A stretch of DNA of 64,000 nt from Bradyrhizobium macuxiense (GCF_007993935.1 NZ_VITY01000004.1:452666-516665); one strand, 5' to 3'. Positions 35,275-46,403 are shown, counted from the first letter of the stretch. Notes: generated from the sequence alone by a model not told the origin. Numbers and translations are program-made.

Positions 35275-36381
35275 TTACTGCGCGGAGCGTGGGTGCCTCA
35301 CCAAGAACTCACCGCGCGACCTTACCGCGGGGTGTCGGTCACTTGCCAGTTGGGACACCAAAGCTCGCTCGTCCTCAATCTGCGAGCGCTCGACGATCAT
35401 GGCGTCCGCGACAATTTTCCGCACGAATGATGATCTGTCGCGAATTCCCTCGGCGATGAGATCTGCGACCGGACGATTGCTTTCGCTGCTGCGACTGTCC
35501 AGCTTCGGAATGCGTCGTCGCAAACCATACACCTTGTCGAGCCAGACCCAGTCAAACCCAGCCGGCCAACTGGCCTTCCGCGAAATCAAACACTGATAAG
35601 CGATGGCCCTGATTGGTGGTTGAACGGCCGTCGTTGCCAGTCGTGGCAGGTGTTGGTCGATGCCGGGGTAGCGTAATGCAGAGCGGAGACAGCCACTCAG
35701 CCCGCCAGTCGGGCGTCTTTCAAGTTGAAGCGCGAGTGCCGAGAGGACGTCGTCGCGAGCGAACAGCGGATCAAGAATTGCAACCTCATCGCTCCATCGC
35801 CCCCATATAAATCGCCGTTCAAGCAAGTAGATCGCCGCGTCTGCGGCGACGTTTGCAGCGATGCTTGCCGAAACGCGCTTGAAGCATTTCTTTGCGGCTT
35901 GGCGTACCGGTCCAACCCAGTCATTTAGTCGCCACGCCAAAGCTGCAAGGAAAAATGGCGAGGTCGGCGGTGTCGTTATGTGGAAGAGTGCTGCCTCCCT
36001 GAGGTAGCCACTTGGGTGAAAAAGGAACAGCCACGCAAAATCGGCATTTGCGGCGAGCAATTCTCGATCAGGTGGAAAGGGAGCATGCGCCGATTTCGGC
36101 CAAAGCTGATCTCTTATCCGCTGGAAAAAGACGCGTGCTCGGTGCTTGGGGACGAGCTGTCCCGGCCGCTTTTCCTGCTGCCACCAGCCGATAGCTGCGT
36201 CCCTCGCGATTTCCCGGCTGGCCTGTACGATGCGATGCGCCGGCAGCGCTGCGAGTTCGGCAAGGATGTCCTGCAATTCGCGGTTGGTCGCAGGCCGGTT
36301 GGCTAAGGCCGCAAGCTTGGCCGAGAGCGATGGCGAGAGGATGGGCCGAACCGGCGATGACATACCCCATCCTTGCAGCAT
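35275..36381 (-). CDS. HEAT-like helical repeat protein downstream of mutS
   Basis: A 368-residue soluble alpha-helical protein. Segments such as GPVRQAAKKCFKRV, SSFVRKIVADAM and HPAVRSRGEFLVR have the turn-plus-Arg pattern of HEAT repeats, so a protein-binding scaffold is likely. ATG 36381 and ATG 36363 are possible starts; the frame is open further upstream only as an antisense overlap with mutS. The start lies 27 bases after the mutS stop on the same strand, consistent with one transcript. Its codon third positions are less GC-rich than neighbours, suggesting acquisition. Function is unknown. Confidence 0.6.
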   Translation of the reverse strand: MLQGWGMSSPVRPILSPSLSAKLAALANRPATNRELQDILAELAALPAHRIVQASREIARDAAIGWWQQEKRPGQLVPKHRARVFFQRIRDQLWPKSAHAPFPPDRELLAANADFAWLFLFHPSGYLREAALFHITTPPTSPFFLAALAWRLNDWVGPVRQAAKKCFKRVSASIAANVAADAAIYLLERRFIWGRWSDEVAILDPLFARDDVLSALALQLERRPTGGLSGCLRSALRYPGIDQHLPRLATTAVQPPIRAIAYQCLISRKASWPAGFDWVWLDKVYGLRRRIPKLDSRSSESNRPVADLIAEGIRDRSSFVRKIVADAMIVERSQIEDERALVSQLASDRHPAVRSRGEFLVRHPRSAQ

Positions 36382-36407
36382 TCTCAGGTTGTTGGAAGCC
36401 GCATTGG

Positions 36408-39131
36408 CTATTTCGGCAGCTTCGCCCTCAATGCATACAGCGCGTCCAGCGCTTCGCGCGGTGACATTTCGTCGGGGTGCAGCGCCTTCACGGCTTCCAC
36501 CAGCAGATCGGCCTCGCTCGGCGGCTTGTCTTCGGCGGCGGCGCGGGAGGGGACGGCGAACAACGGCAGGTCGTCGGCCAAAGCGCGAGCGGTCTGGCCG
36601 CGGTCCTGCGCCTCGAGCTTTGCCAGCACCGATTTGGCGCGGGTGATCACCGCAGGCGGCAGGCCGGCGAGTTTTGCGACCTGGATGCCGTAAGAGCGGT
36701 CGGCGGAGCCCGGCAGCACCTCGTGCAGGAACACGACGTCGCCCTGCCATTCCTTGACCCGCACCGTGGCGTTGAACATCCGCGGCAGCTTGGCCGAGAG
36801 CGCGGTCAGCTCATGATAGTGGGTGGCAAAGAGCGTGCGGCAGCGGTTGCTCTCGTGCAGGTGCTCGATCGCGGCCCAGGCGATCGACAGGCCGTCGAAG
36901 GTCGCCGTGCCGCGGCCGATCTCGTCGAGGATCACCAGCGACCGCTCGCTGGCCTGATTGAGGATCACGGCAGTCTCGACCATCTCGACCATGAAGGTCG
37001 AGCGGCCGCGCGCCAGATCGTCGGCCGCACCGACGCGCGAGAACAGCCGGTCGACGATGCCGAGCCGCGCCCGCGACGCTGGAACATAGCTGCCAATTTG
37101 AGCAAGGAGCGCGATCAGCGCATTCTGGCGCAGGAAGGTCGATTTACCGGCCATGTTCGGACCGGTGATCAGCCAGAGCTGGCCGGACTTCTGCGCGGGC
37201 GCAGGAGAGAGATCGCAGGCATTGGCGATGAACGGCTGGCCGTCGCGCTTCAGCGCCTGCTCGACCACCGGATGGCGGCCGCCCTCGATCGCAAAGCCGA
37301 GCGAGCCGTCGACGTCGGGCCGCACGTAATTGTCGTCGATCGCAAGCTTCGCCAGCGAGGTCGCGACGTCGAGCATCGCAAAGGCATGCGCGGCGTTGCG
37401 CAAATCGTCGCTGGCGGCGAGCGCCATGGCGCTGAGCCGCTCGAAGATCTCGAGCTCGAGATTGAGCGCGCGCTCGCCGGCATTGGCGATCTTGGCCTCG
37501 GTCTCGCCGAGCTCGGCCGTGGTAAATCGGACCTGTCCGGCCAGCGTCTGGCGATGGATGAAGGTCGCATTCAGCGGCGGCGCGAACAGCTTGTCGCCAT
37601 GCTGCGCGGTGACCTCGACGAAATAGCCGAGCACATTGTTATGCCGGATCTTCAGCGTCTTGATGCCGGCGTCCTCGGCATAGCGCGCCTGCATCGCGGC
37701 GACGACGAGCCGCGAGGCGTCGCGCAGATTGCGGCTCTCGTCGAGCGCGGCCTCATAGCCCTCGCGGACGAAGCCGCCGTCGCGCTTGATCAGCGGCAAT
37801 TGCTCTGACAGCGCGCGGGAGAATTCCTGCGCCAGATCGCGCGAGGGGCGCCGCAACGCCGCCATCACGGTCGAAACCTCGGCCGGCGGATCGGCAAGCT
37901 GCGCCAGCAGCTCGAGCGCCTGGTCGGCGGCCAGGATGCCGTCGCGCAGGCTGGCGAGATCGCGCGGGCCACCGCGGCCGACCGAGAGCCGCGCCAGCGC
38001 ACGCGACATGTCGGGCGCTGCGCGCAGCACGGTCCTGACGTCCTCGCGTGCCGCGGAATCCGCAACGAATGCCGAGACCGCATCGAGCCGCCGCGCGATG
38101 ACGGCGACGTCGGTGAGCGGCGCGGCAAGCCGCTGCGCCAAGAGGCGCGAGCCCGCTGCGGTGACGGTGCAGTCGATCGCATCGAGCAGCGAGCCGCGGC
38201 GCTCGCCGGCCAGCGTGCGAGTCAGTTCGAGATTGGCGCGGGTCGCCGGATCGATCGCCATCGTGGTGCCGGCGGCCTCGCGCGCCGGCGGCGACAGCGG
38301 CGGACGTTTGCCGACCTGGGTGCGGTCGATATAGGTGACGGCCGCGGCGGCAGCGGTCGCCTCCAGCCGCGACATTGCGGAGAGACCGTCCATGGTCGCC
38401 ACCGCGAAATAGTCGCACAGCCGCCGCTCTGATGTGGCGCTGTCGAACACGTCGCGGGTCAGCGGCGTCACCGACGGCAGCTCGCGCAAGGTCGGCGCCA
38501 ACTCGTGGTCGCTATAGAGCGCGTCGGTGACGATGGCCTCGTTCGGATTGATCCGCGCCAAAGTCGCGGCAAGCTCCGCGGTCGCGCACTCCGTCACCAT
38601 GAATTCGGAGGTCGAGATGTCGATCCAGGCAAGGCCAAGACGATCCGCGCCGGCCGAGCCGCGGGCGCGCGCGATCGCGATCAAATAGTTGTTGGTGCGG
38701 GCGTCGAGCAGCGTGTCTTCGGTCAGCGTGCCCGGCGTCACCAGCCGCACCACGCCGCGGCGGACCACGCTCTTGTTGCCGCGGGCTTTCGCCTCCGCGG
38801 GATTTTCCGTCTGCTCGCACACCGCGACACGATGTCCGGCGCCGATCAGGCGATGCAGATAGTCCTCGGAGCGCTCGACCGGCACGCCGCACATCGGGAT
38901 GTCCATGCCCTGATGCTTGCCGCGCTTGGTCAGCACGATGCCGAGCGTCTTCGAGGCGATCTCGGCATCCTCGAAGAACAGCTCGTAGAAATCGCCCATC
39001 CGGTAGAACAGCAGCAGGCCGGGATGGGCGGCCTTGATCTCCAGATACTGTTCCATCATCGGCGTGACGCGCGACGGCGCCTCGGCGGGAGTGGCTTCGG
39101 GCGGAACGGGGATCGGCTGCTGAATGGTCAT
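36408..39131 (-). CDS. mutS: DNA mismatch repair ATPase MutS
   Basis: A 907-residue mismatch-recognition protein. The N-terminal mismatch-binding domain contains the [15 protein letters not shown] motif with the Phe-x-Glu wedge; the connector, lever and clamp domains follow. The ABC-type ATPase has Walker [11 protein letters not shown] and the [12 protein letters not shown]alker B region, then the THYHELT motif. The C-terminal dimerisation region is complete, ending [11 protein letters not shown]. Length is typical. Start ATG 39131 follows CACCTCAT complement context with a modest ribosome site. Confidence 0.95.
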   Translation of the reverse strand: MTIQQPIPVPPEATPAEAPSRVTPMMEQYLEIKAAHPGLLLFYRMGDFYELFFEDAEIASKTLGIVLTKRGKHQGMDIPMCGVPVERSEDYLHRLIGAGHRVAVCEQTENPAEAKARGNKSVVRRGVVRLVTPGTLTEDTLLDARTNNYLIAIARARGSAGADRLGLAWIDISTSEFMVTECATAELAATLARINPNEAIVTDALYSDHELAPTLRELPSVTPLTRDVFDSATSERRLCDYFAVATMDGLSAMSRLEATAAAAAVTYIDRTQVGKRPPLSPPAREAAGTTMAIDPATRANLELTRTLAGERRGSLLDAIDCTVTAAGSRLLAQRLAAPLTDVAVIARRLDAVSAFVADSAAREDVRTVLRAAPDMSRALARLSVGRGGPRDLASLRDGILAADQALELLAQLADPPAEVSTVMAALRRPSRDLAQEFSRALSEQLPLIKRDGGFVREGYEAALDESRNLRDASRLVVAAMQARYAEDAGIKTLKIRHNNVLGYFVEVTAQHGDKLFAPPLNATFIHRQTLAGQVRFTTAELGETEAKIANAGERALNLELEIFERLSAMALAASDDLRNAAHAFAMLDVATSLAKLAIDDNYVRPDVDGSLGFAIEGGRHPVVEQALKRDGQPFIANACDLSPAPAQKSGQLWLITGPNMAGKSTFLRQNALIALLAQIGSYVPASRARLGIVDRLFSRVGAADDLARGRSTFMVEMVETAVILNQASERSLVILDEIGRGTATFDGLSIAWAAIEHLHESNRCRTLFATHYHELTALSAKLPRMFNATVRVKEWQGDVVFLHEVLPGSADRSYGIQVAKLAGLPPAVITRAKSVLAKLEAQDRGQTARALADDLPLFAVPSRAAAEDKPPSEADLLVEAVKALHPDEMSPREALDALYALRAKLPK

Positions 39132-39344
39132 GAGGTGGCGGAAACTACAGAATTTCGCCGTGCGGTCCTATCCGCGACGACGGGGTTTTCCACCCTCTCC
39201 ACGGTCAAAGATATGACAAGACATCACGGCAATGCGCGCTTGACGCGCGTTCCGGTCAATTGACCTGCCGCGGGCACGCTCCTAAAACCATCTCAAGTTC
39301 CAGCCGATCCAGCGCCTAAGTCGCGGCATTCAGGGAGAGATTCA

Positions 39345-40553
<1,209 letters not shown>

Positions 40554-40564
40554 TCCAATGGCTT

Positions 40565-40588
40565 GGAAGGGTTGAAAACAACCCTTCC
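40565..40588 (+). terminator. Perfect 10-bp hairpin after pcaF
   Basis: GGAAGGGTTG-AAAA-CAACCCTTCC is a perfect stem with a four-A loop, 12 bases after the pcaF stop, followed by CCAATTTGG. The lack of a long T-run makes it a partial or processing hairpin rather than a clear terminator. Confidence 0.6.
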
Positions 40589-40658
40589 CCAATTTGGTTA
40601 TGCACTATAATGATCTGATGTGAGCTCACCGGGCGCGTGGGCCGCGGAGGAATTCGCC

Positions 40659-41360
40659 ATGACCTTGTTGTATCCGCTGCAATCGCTTGCGGCCCATCCG
40701 GCGCGGCTGTCGCCGGACTATCGGTCCACCGTGAAGCGTTCGCCCTCGAGGCCGCTGATCCCGATGCGGCACACGCTCTCGGAGCTGACCGGACCGGTCT
40801 ATGGTCATGAGACGGTGCGCGCGAACGACAACGATCTCACCATCCAGGCCAAGGGCGAGCCGCTCGGCGAGCGCATCATCGTGCATGGTCATGTGCGCGA
40901 CGAGGACGGCCGCGGCGTTCCCAACACGCTGGTCGAGCTGTGGCAGGCCAATGCCTGCGGTCGCTACATCCACGTCGTCGACCAGCATCCGGCGCCGCTC
41001 GATCCGAATTTTACGGGCGCTGGCCGCACCCAGAGTGACGACAGGGGCTATTACAAGTTCATCACCATCAAGCCCGGCGCGTACCCCTGGGGCAATCATC
41101 ACAATGCCTGGCGGCCGGCGCACATCCACTTCTCGGTGTTCGGGCACTCGTTCGTCTCGCGTCTGGTCACGCAGATGTATTTCCCCGGCGATCCCTTGTT
41201 TCCGTTCGATCCGATCTTCAACTCGGTGACCGATGAGAAGGCGCGGGCGCGGATGATCTCCTCGTTCGATCTGGAGAATACCAAGCCGGAATGGGCGCTG
41301 TGCTACCGCTTCGATATCGTGCTGCGCGGCCGCAACGCCACGCCGATGGAGACCAAGTAA
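40659..41360 (+). CDS. pcaH: Protocatechuate 3,4-dioxygenase beta subunit, copy 1
   Basis: A 233-residue intradiol ring-cleavage subunit that holds the Fe(III) site, opening protocatechuate to beta-carboxy-cis,cis-muconate. Iron ligands by family alignment are Tyr103 (GRYIH), Tyr142 (GAYPW), His155 and His157 (RPAHIHF). The start ATG 40659 has GCGGAGG 8 bases upstream. From residue 32 to the end the protein is identical to the second PcaH at 45702, while the first 31 residues differ at many positions. pcaG follows after one base. Confidence 0.93.
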   Translation: MTLLYPLQSLAAHPARLSPDYRSTVKRSPSRPLIPMRHTLSELTGPVYGHETVRANDNDLTIQAKGEPLGERIIVHGHVRDEDGRGVPNTLVELWQANACGRYIHVVDQHPAPLDPNFTGAGRTQSDDRGYYKFITIKPGAYPWGNHHNAWRPAHIHFSVFGHSFVSRLVTQMYFPGDPLFPFDPIFNSVTDEKARARMISSFDLENTKPEWALCYRFDIVLRGRNATPMETK

Positions 41361-41361
41361 C

Positions 41362-41958
41362 GTGTCGAACCAGCGTCCTGATGGAATCACGCCTTCGCAG
41401 ACCGTCGGCCCCTATTTTAAATACGGCCTGACGCCGAACGGCGAGTATGAATGGAACGACGCCTTCAGCAACAACCTGCTGACGCCGGATACATCCGGCG
41501 AGCGCATCCGCGTCGAAGGCAAGGTCTATGACGGCGATGGCGCCGTGATCCCCGACTGCATGCTGGAGATCTGGCAGGCCGATAGCCAGGGCCGCTTCTC
41601 CGATCCGCAGGACAAGCGCGCATTACCGAACTCGTCTTTCAAAGGCTTCGGCCGCTGCGGCACCGACAAGAGCGGCGGCTATTCCTTCGACACCATCAAG
41701 CCCGGCGTGGTGCCGGACGCCGACGGCAAGCCGCAGGCGCCGCACATCCTGCTCGCGGTGTTCGCGCGCGGCATGCTGCTGCATCTCTACACGCGGATCT
41801 ATTTCGACGACGAGACGGCCAACGCCGCTGATTCCACCCTCGCGTTGGTGCCGGCCGATCGCCGCGCGACCCTGATCGCGAAGAAGACAGGCGGCAACGC
41901 CTACACGTTTGACGTCCATCTGCAGGGCGACAACGAGACCGTGTTCTTCGACGTCTAG
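41362..41958 (+). CDS. pcaG: Protocatechuate 3,4-dioxygenase alpha subunit, copy 1
   Basis: A 198-residue alpha subunit that pairs with PcaH in the active-site oligomer and shapes the substrate pocket but does not bind iron. The start is GTG 41362, one base after the pcaH stop. The core has the intradiol fold motifs (MLEIWQADSQGRF, IKPGVVPDADG) and HLYTRIYF. It differs from the copy at 46404 by an extra Gln after residue 3 and one Gly/Ala change. It converges on the LysR gene, with 11 bases between stops. Confidence 0.93.
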   Translation: MSNQRPDGITPSQTVGPYFKYGLTPNGEYEWNDAFSNNLLTPDTSGERIRVEGKVYDGDGAVIPDCMLEIWQADSQGRFSDPQDKRALPNSSFKGFGRCGTDKSGGYSFDTIKPGVVPDADGKPQAPHILLAVFARGMLLHLYTRIYFDDETANAADSTLALVPADRRATLIAKKTGGNAYTFDVHLQGDNETVFFDV

Positions 41959-41969
41959 CCATCTCACCG

Positions 41970-42977
41970 CTAGCCGCCGCGCCTGAGCTCCTCGGTAGCG
42001 CGGCGCAGCACCTCGTGAAGCCATTCGTGCGATGGCTCGTCCTCGACGCGTTCGTGCCAGAGCAGCCGAACCTCCACGGGCGTCGTGGTGTAGGGCAGTT
42101 CATAAGTCGTGATCGCATGCGCCTGCTCGAGCGCCCGCGCCAGCGGCCGCGGAACGATCGCTGCCAGTTCTGAATCGATCAGTAGCGCGGGCAACGCAAG
42201 GAAGTGTGGCAGCGAGACCGCGATTCGTGGCGGCCGGTCGCTGTCGGACAGCGCCCGTTCCAGCGCAGGGCGGTCGTACATCTCCGAACGGCGGGCAAGC
42301 CCGCGCTCGGAGATGAAGCCGCCGATAGCACCCTCCTGCTCGCCGCCAAAGGAGACGACGACCAGCGGCAGACTGGCGAGCTTCGCGTTGTCGAGCCGGC
42401 CGAGCTTGCGCTTTTTGCCGACGATCAGCACGTCGTCATATTCGAACAGCAGTGCCGTGCGGAAGCGGCTCGGCGGCGACGAGAACACGCCGATCGCAAC
42501 GTCGATGCGGCCGAGGTCGATCTGCTCGGCCAGATCGATCCGTGTCACCGGCTTGATCGTCAGGTCGATCGCCGGAGCCTCGCGGCCCAGAATCTTCAGC
42601 AGCGGCGGCGCCAGCACCATCGTCGTGAAGTCGTTGGCGGCCAGCGTGAACGACTTGGTCGAGACCGCCGGAGCGAAAGTCGGCAGCTCGACGGCGGCTT
42701 CCAGCGATCGCAGCGCCTGGCGAACCTGCGGGGCCATCGTCAGCGCGCGCGCCGTCGGCTGCATGCCTGTCGCGGTGCGAACGAACAATTCGTCGTCGAG
42801 CATTTCGCGCAGCCGCGCCAGCGAGTGGCTCACCGCGGACTGGCTCAGCGCGACCTTCTGGCTGGCGCGCAGCACGCTGCGCTCCTCCATGACGGCGTCG
42901 AACACCTTGAGCAGGTTCAAATCCAACGTCTTGAAGGAAACGGACACGATGAGGGTCCCGTCGGTAGCGGATCGCAC
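41970..42977 (-). CDS. LysR-type transcriptional regulator of the aromatic island
   Basis: A 335-residue LysR regulator. The winged helix near residues 18-78 reads LNLLKVFDAVMEERSVLRASQKVALSQSAVSH; the effector domain fills the rest. It is divergent from the binding protein-nitroreductase operon and converges with pcaHG copy 1, so it is the natural regulator of the nitrobenzoate-type genes, in the place where PnbR sits in characterised 4-nitrobenzoate clusters. The true start may be the GTG about ten codons in. The effector is unknown. It also resembles NodD-class LysRs at the N-terminus. Confidence 0.85.
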   Translation of the reverse strand: MRSATDGTLIVSVSFKTLDLNLLKVFDAVMEERSVLRASQKVALSQSAVSHSLARLREMLDDELFVRTATGMQPTARALTMAPQVRQALRSLEAAVELPTFAPAVSTKSFTLAANDFTTMVLAPPLLKILGREAPAIDLTIKPVTRIDLAEQIDLGRIDVAIGVFSSPPSRFRTALLFEYDDVLIVGKKRKLGRLDNAKLASLPLVVVSFGGEQEGAIGGFISERGLARRSEMYDRPALERALSDSDRPPRIAVSLPHFLALPALLIDSELAAIVPRPLARALEQAHAITTYELPYTTTPVEVRLLWHERVEDEPSHEWLHEVLRRATEELRRGG

Positions 42978-43028
42978 GCCGCTGCAAAATTCTGCGCGCG
43001 CACGCAGTTAAGGCCAGGCGCCCGCCTG

Positions 43029-43045
43029 ATGCAACCGATCGGCAT
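43029..43045. promoter_or_regulatory. Inverted-repeat candidate LysR site
   Basis: ATGCAACCGATCGGCAT lies in the 190-bp divergent region between the LysR gene and the binding protein operon. It is a near-palindrome with outer ATGC/GCAT and inner CCGATCGG. The place and size fit a LysR operator, but no footprint evidence exists. Confidence 0.35.
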
Positions 43046-43167
43046 GCCGGAAGCACATCGCCGCATCGCGTTCTGAAGCCGGTTCAGGATCACCCTGCAA
43101 GACTTTCACTTCCGCAATCCAGCGTTCTGGCCAAGATTGCCGGCGCCGGGTTGGGAGGAAGCAACAG

Positions 43168-44397
43168 ATGAATGCCTCGGTGAAATCGGTGCATGGTGGT
43201 GTACGCAAGCCGCTCGGATTGGCGCTGGCGCTCATGACATTTGCGGTGCCTGCGCTCGCGCAGGATGGGCCGGTCAGGCTCGGCGTGCTGACCGACATGT
43301 CGTCGCTCTATGCCGACAATGGTGGCCCGGGCTCGGTCGTCGTGGCGCAGATGGCGGTCGACGATTTCAAGGGCAAGGTGCTCGGGCGCCCGATCGAGAT
43401 CGTCGCGGGGGATCACCAGAACAAGGCCGACATCGGCGCAACGATCGCCCGGCGGTGGCTGGAGAACGAGAACGTCGAGGCGATCCTGGACGTACCGAAT
43501 TCCGCCGTTGCGCTCGCCGTGCAGGGCATTACGCGCGACAAGAAGAAGCTGTTTCTTGCGACCGGCGCGGCGACGTCCCGGCTAACCGGTGATGAGTGCT
43601 CGCCGACCGGCATCCACTGGACCTACGACACTTACGCGCTGTCGCAGGGCACGACGAAGGCGATCTCGCGTCTCGGCGCAAAATCCTGGTTCTTTCTGTC
43701 AGCCGATTATTCGCTCGGCGTGCAGCTCGAGGCCGACAGCCGCAAGGTGATCGATGCCACCGGCGGCAAGGTGGTCGGTGCCGTCAAGCACCCGATCAAC
43801 ACGCCGGATTTCTCGTCCTTCCTGCTGCAGGCGCAGGCCTCCAAGGCGGACGTGATCGCGCTCGCCGACGCCGGCGGCGACTTCGTCAACGCCGTGAAGC
43901 AGGCGGGCGAGTTCGGCGTGACGCGCGGCCAGAAGCTTGCCGGCCTGCTCGTCTTCATCAACGACATTCACAGTCTCGGGCTGCAGAGCGCGCAAGGCCT
44001 GATGCTCAGCTCGGCCTTTTACTGGGATCTCAACGATGAGACGCGCGCCTGGTCGAGGCGCTACATCGAGAAGACTGGGAAAGTGCCGTCCATGATCCAT
44101 GCCGGTACCTATGGCGCGGTCATGCACTATCTCAAGGCAGTCGAAGCCGCAGGCACGCTCGATGGGCCTGTTGTCGCCGCCAAGATGCGCGAATTGCCGG
44201 TCAACGACTTCATGACCCGCAACGGCAAGATCCGTCCGGACGGCCGGCTGGTCCGCGACATGTATCTGTTCCGCGTCAAGGCTCCGGAGGAGTCGAAGTA
44301 TCAGTTCGACTACTACCAGCTCCTGGCCACGATCCGGGGGGAAGAGGCCTTCAGATCGATGGAGGACGGCGGATGTCCGCTTGTGAAGAAGTCGTGA
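43168..44397 (+). CDS. LivK-type ABC substrate-binding protein in the nitrobenzoate-like operon
   Basis: A 409-residue type-1 periplasmic binding protein. The signal peptide is about residues 1-32 (cleavage near PALA-QDG), followed by PVRLGVLTDMSSLYAD. It is the first gene of a five-gene run and overlaps the nitroreductase start by 25 bases. No permease or ATPase is adjacent. Related proteins bind aromatic acids, so capture of nitrobenzoate or protocatechuate-like ligands is a reasonable guess. It is not closely similar to the tandem pair at 19-22 kb. Confidence 0.85.
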   Translation: MNASVKSVHGGVRKPLGLALALMTFAVPALAQDGPVRLGVLTDMSSLYADNGGPGSVVVAQMAVDDFKGKVLGRPIEIVAGDHQNKADIGATIARRWLENENVEAILDVPNSAVALAVQGITRDKKKLFLATGAATSRLTGDECSPTGIHWTYDTYALSQGTTKAISRLGAKSWFFLSADYSLGVQLEADSRKVIDATGGKVVGAVKHPINTPDFSSFLLQAQASKADVIALADAGGDFVNAVKQAGEFGVTRGQKLAGLLVFINDIHSLGLQSAQGLMLSSAFYWDLNDETRAWSRRYIEKTGKVPSMIHAGTYGAVMHYLKAVEAAGTLDGPVVAAKMRELPVNDFMTRNGKIRPDGRLVRDMYLFRVKAPEESKYQFDYYQLLATIRGEEAFRSMEDGGCPLVKKS

Positions 44398-45101
44398 TCG
44401 ATCGAGACGCAGCGCGCGGCGTTGCGCGCAATCCGATCGACGAGGTGATCGCGGGCCGGCTCTCGTGCCGTGAGTTCTCCGGTAGCCCTGTCCCGCGATC
44501 GACCGTGGAGCAGATCCTGCGCGTGGCGCGGTTCGCGCCGAGCGGCGCGAACATCCAGCCCTGGCACGTCTATGTGCTCGCGGGCGCCGCCAAGACCGAA
44601 GTGTCGGCTGCGCTGCTGCACGCGTTTGAGACGGAGCCGAGCGAGCACGTCTCCGAATATCAATACTACGCCAGCGAGTTTCCCGAGCCCTATCTCGGCC
44701 GCCGCCAGGAGTTCGGGCGATTGTTCTATGATTCGCTCGGCATCGCGCAAAGCGACACCGCGGCGCGGAGCCGGCAGACTGCGAAGAACTTCGGCTTCTT
44801 CGGCGCGCCGGTTGGGCTGATCGTCACCATCGATCGGCGCCTCGCGATGGGCAGCTGGCTCGATCTCGGCATGTTCATCCAGAACGTGATGCTGGCGGCG
44901 GTCGGCCGCGGGCTGCAATCCTGCCCGCAGGAAACCTTCGCCAAGTATCACCGCATCTTGCGCCCGGCCCTGTCGATCCCGACCGAGCAGATGGTCGCTT
45001 GCGGGATCTCGATGGGTCACCCGAGGGAGCGCGGGAGAGCGCGGCTGATGCCGCGCGCGGATCTGGAGGCGTTCGCCTCCTTCAAGGGTTTCGAGGATTA
45101 G
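44373..45101 (+). CDS. pnbA: Nitroreductase, PnbA-like (4-nitrobenzoate reductase candidate)
   Basis: A 242-residue FMN nitroreductase-fold enzyme. The FMN-phosphate motif SCREFSGSPV is near residue 30, followed by RFAPSGANIQPWHVYVL, and the C-terminal GISMGHPRERGRAR is typical. It overlaps the upstream gene by 25 bases; a GTG at 44394 with no overlap is an alternative start. Its neighbour is a hydroxylaminobenzoate-lyase-family gene, then pcaHG. By that context the reaction is reduction of the nitro group of 4-nitrobenzoate to hydroxylamino using NAD(P)H. The symbol rests on context and not on sequence identity to PnbA. Confidence 0.75.
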   Translation: MSACEEVVIDRDAARGVARNPIDEVIAGRLSCREFSGSPVPRSTVEQILRVARFAPSGANIQPWHVYVLAGAAKTEVSAALLHAFETEPSEHVSEYQYYASEFPEPYLGRRQEFGRLFYDSLGIAQSDTAARSRQTAKNFGFFGAPVGLIVTIDRRLAMGSWLDLGMFIQNVMLAAVGRGLQSCPQETFAKYHRILRPALSIPTEQMVACGISMGHPRERGRARLMPRADLEAFASFKGFED

Positions 45102-45115
45102 AACAGGAGAAAGCC

Positions 45116-45655
45116 ATGGGAAGCCGTGAACAACTGATCGAACGCAGCATTCCGTTTCTGCGCGAAGTCAAGGACATGACGCCGAGCGCGGCGATGGAGC
45201 GATGGCTCAACGAGACCTACGGAGAGACAAGCGCGCTCTACCAGGATCTCGCTCGTCTCATCAAAATGGGAGTCGAGGAGGGCTGGGCGGCGAACCAGGA
45301 GGTCGAAGGCCCGAACTATCGGCGCAGCCGCATCCTCGAGCCGATCCCCGAGACGTTCCAGTTCAGCATCACGGCTGTCTACATGAACAGCGCCGATCCG
45401 CGCCGCTTCAAGGACGAGGACGATCATGACGTGCTGCGCGGGCAGTATCACGGTCACCCCTATGGCGAGCTCAACCTCGTCGTTCCTCTCGACAAGGGCG
45501 CCGAGTTGAAGGGGCTGCAGGGCTGGCAAGGACCGGGCTGGACTGCGCCCGATCCGGGCAGCAGGCATTATCCGGAAGTCAGGGGCGGCGCTGTGATCGC
45601 GCTGTTCTATCTGCCGGCCGGCCGCATCTCCTACGATTTCAAGGCGCCGGCGTGA
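45116..45655 (+). CDS. pnbB: DUF4863 family, 4-hydroxylaminobenzoate lyase candidate (PnbB-like)
   Basis: A 179-residue protein of the DUF4863 family, which as I recall contains 4-hydroxylaminobenzoate lyase PnbB. That enzyme converts 4-hydroxylaminobenzoate to protocatechuate and ammonia. The core has a cupin-like His-x-His-type stretch, YHGHPYGELNLVVPLD, and a later PAGRISYDF, which could be a small barrel. The start ATG 45116 has CAGGAGAAA upstream. It lies 14 bases after the nitroreductase and 46 bases before pcaH copy 2, the enzyme set expected to use its product. Confidence 0.75.
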   Translation: MGSREQLIERSIPFLREVKDMTPSAAMERWLNETYGETSALYQDLARLIKMGVEEGWAANQEVEGPNYRRSRILEPIPETFQFSITAVYMNSADPRRFKDEDDHDVLRGQYHGHPYGELNLVVPLDKGAELKGLQGWQGPGWTAPDPGSRHYPEVRGGAVIALFYLPAGRISYDFKAPA

Positions 45656-45701
45656 TGTAAGTCCCGCGCCGACTGGCGCTCGGTTTGTCTGGAGCAGGCA
45701 C

Positions 45702-46403
45702 ATGACATTGATCTACCCGGTCGCTTCGAACCGCATCCATCCCGCACGGTTGTCGCCGGCCTACCGGAGTGCGATCAAGCGGTCGCCGCAAAAGCCGCTG
45801 ATCCCGATGCGGCACACGCTCTCGGAGCTGACCGGGCCGGTCTATGGTCATGAGACGGTGCGCGCGAACGACAACGATCTCACCATCCAGGCCAAGGGCG
45901 AGCCGCTCGGCGAACGCATCATCGTGCATGGTCATGTGCGCGATGAGGACGGCCGCGGCGTGCCCAACACGCTGGTCGAGCTGTGGCAGGCCAATGCCTG
46001 CGGTCGCTACATCCACGTCGTCGACCAGCACCCGGCGCCGCTCGATCCCAACTTCACCGGTGCCGGCCGCACGCAATCCGACGACAGGGGCTACTACAAG
46101 TTCATCACCATCAAGCCCGGCGCGTACCCCTGGGGCAATCATCACAATGCCTGGCGGCCGGCGCATATCCACTTCTCGGTGTTCGGGCACTCGTTCGTCT
46201 CGCGTCTGGTCACGCAGATGTATTTCCCCGGCGATCCCTTGTTTCCGTTCGATCCGATCTTCAACTCGGTGACCGACGAGAAGGCGCGGGCGCGGATGAT
46301 CTCGTCGTTCGATCTGGAGAATACCAAGCCGGAATGGGCGCTGTGCTACCGCTTCGATATCGTGCTGCGCGGGCGCAACGCCACGCCGATGGAGACCAAG
46401 TAA
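45702..46403 (+). CDS. pcaH: Protocatechuate 3,4-dioxygenase beta subunit, copy 2
   Basis: A 233-residue iron-bearing subunit with the same ligands as copy 1 (two Tyr, two His). Residues 32-233 are identical to copy 1; residues 1-31 differ at about a dozen positions (IYPVASNRI versus LYPLQSLAA). ATG 45702 follows GGAGCAGGCAC. As the fourth gene of the binding protein-nitroreductase-lyase run, it would cleave protocatechuate made from nitrobenzoate. Whether this copy, copy 1, or both supply the enzyme is not decided by sequence. Confidence 0.93.
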   Translation: MTLIYPVASNRIHPARLSPAYRSAIKRSPQKPLIPMRHTLSELTGPVYGHETVRANDNDLTIQAKGEPLGERIIVHGHVRDEDGRGVPNTLVELWQANACGRYIHVVDQHPAPLDPNFTGAGRTQSDDRGYYKFITIKPGAYPWGNHHNAWRPAHIHFSVFGHSFVSRLVTQMYFPGDPLFPFDPIFNSVTDEKARARMISSFDLENTKPEWALCYRFDIVLRGRNATPMETK

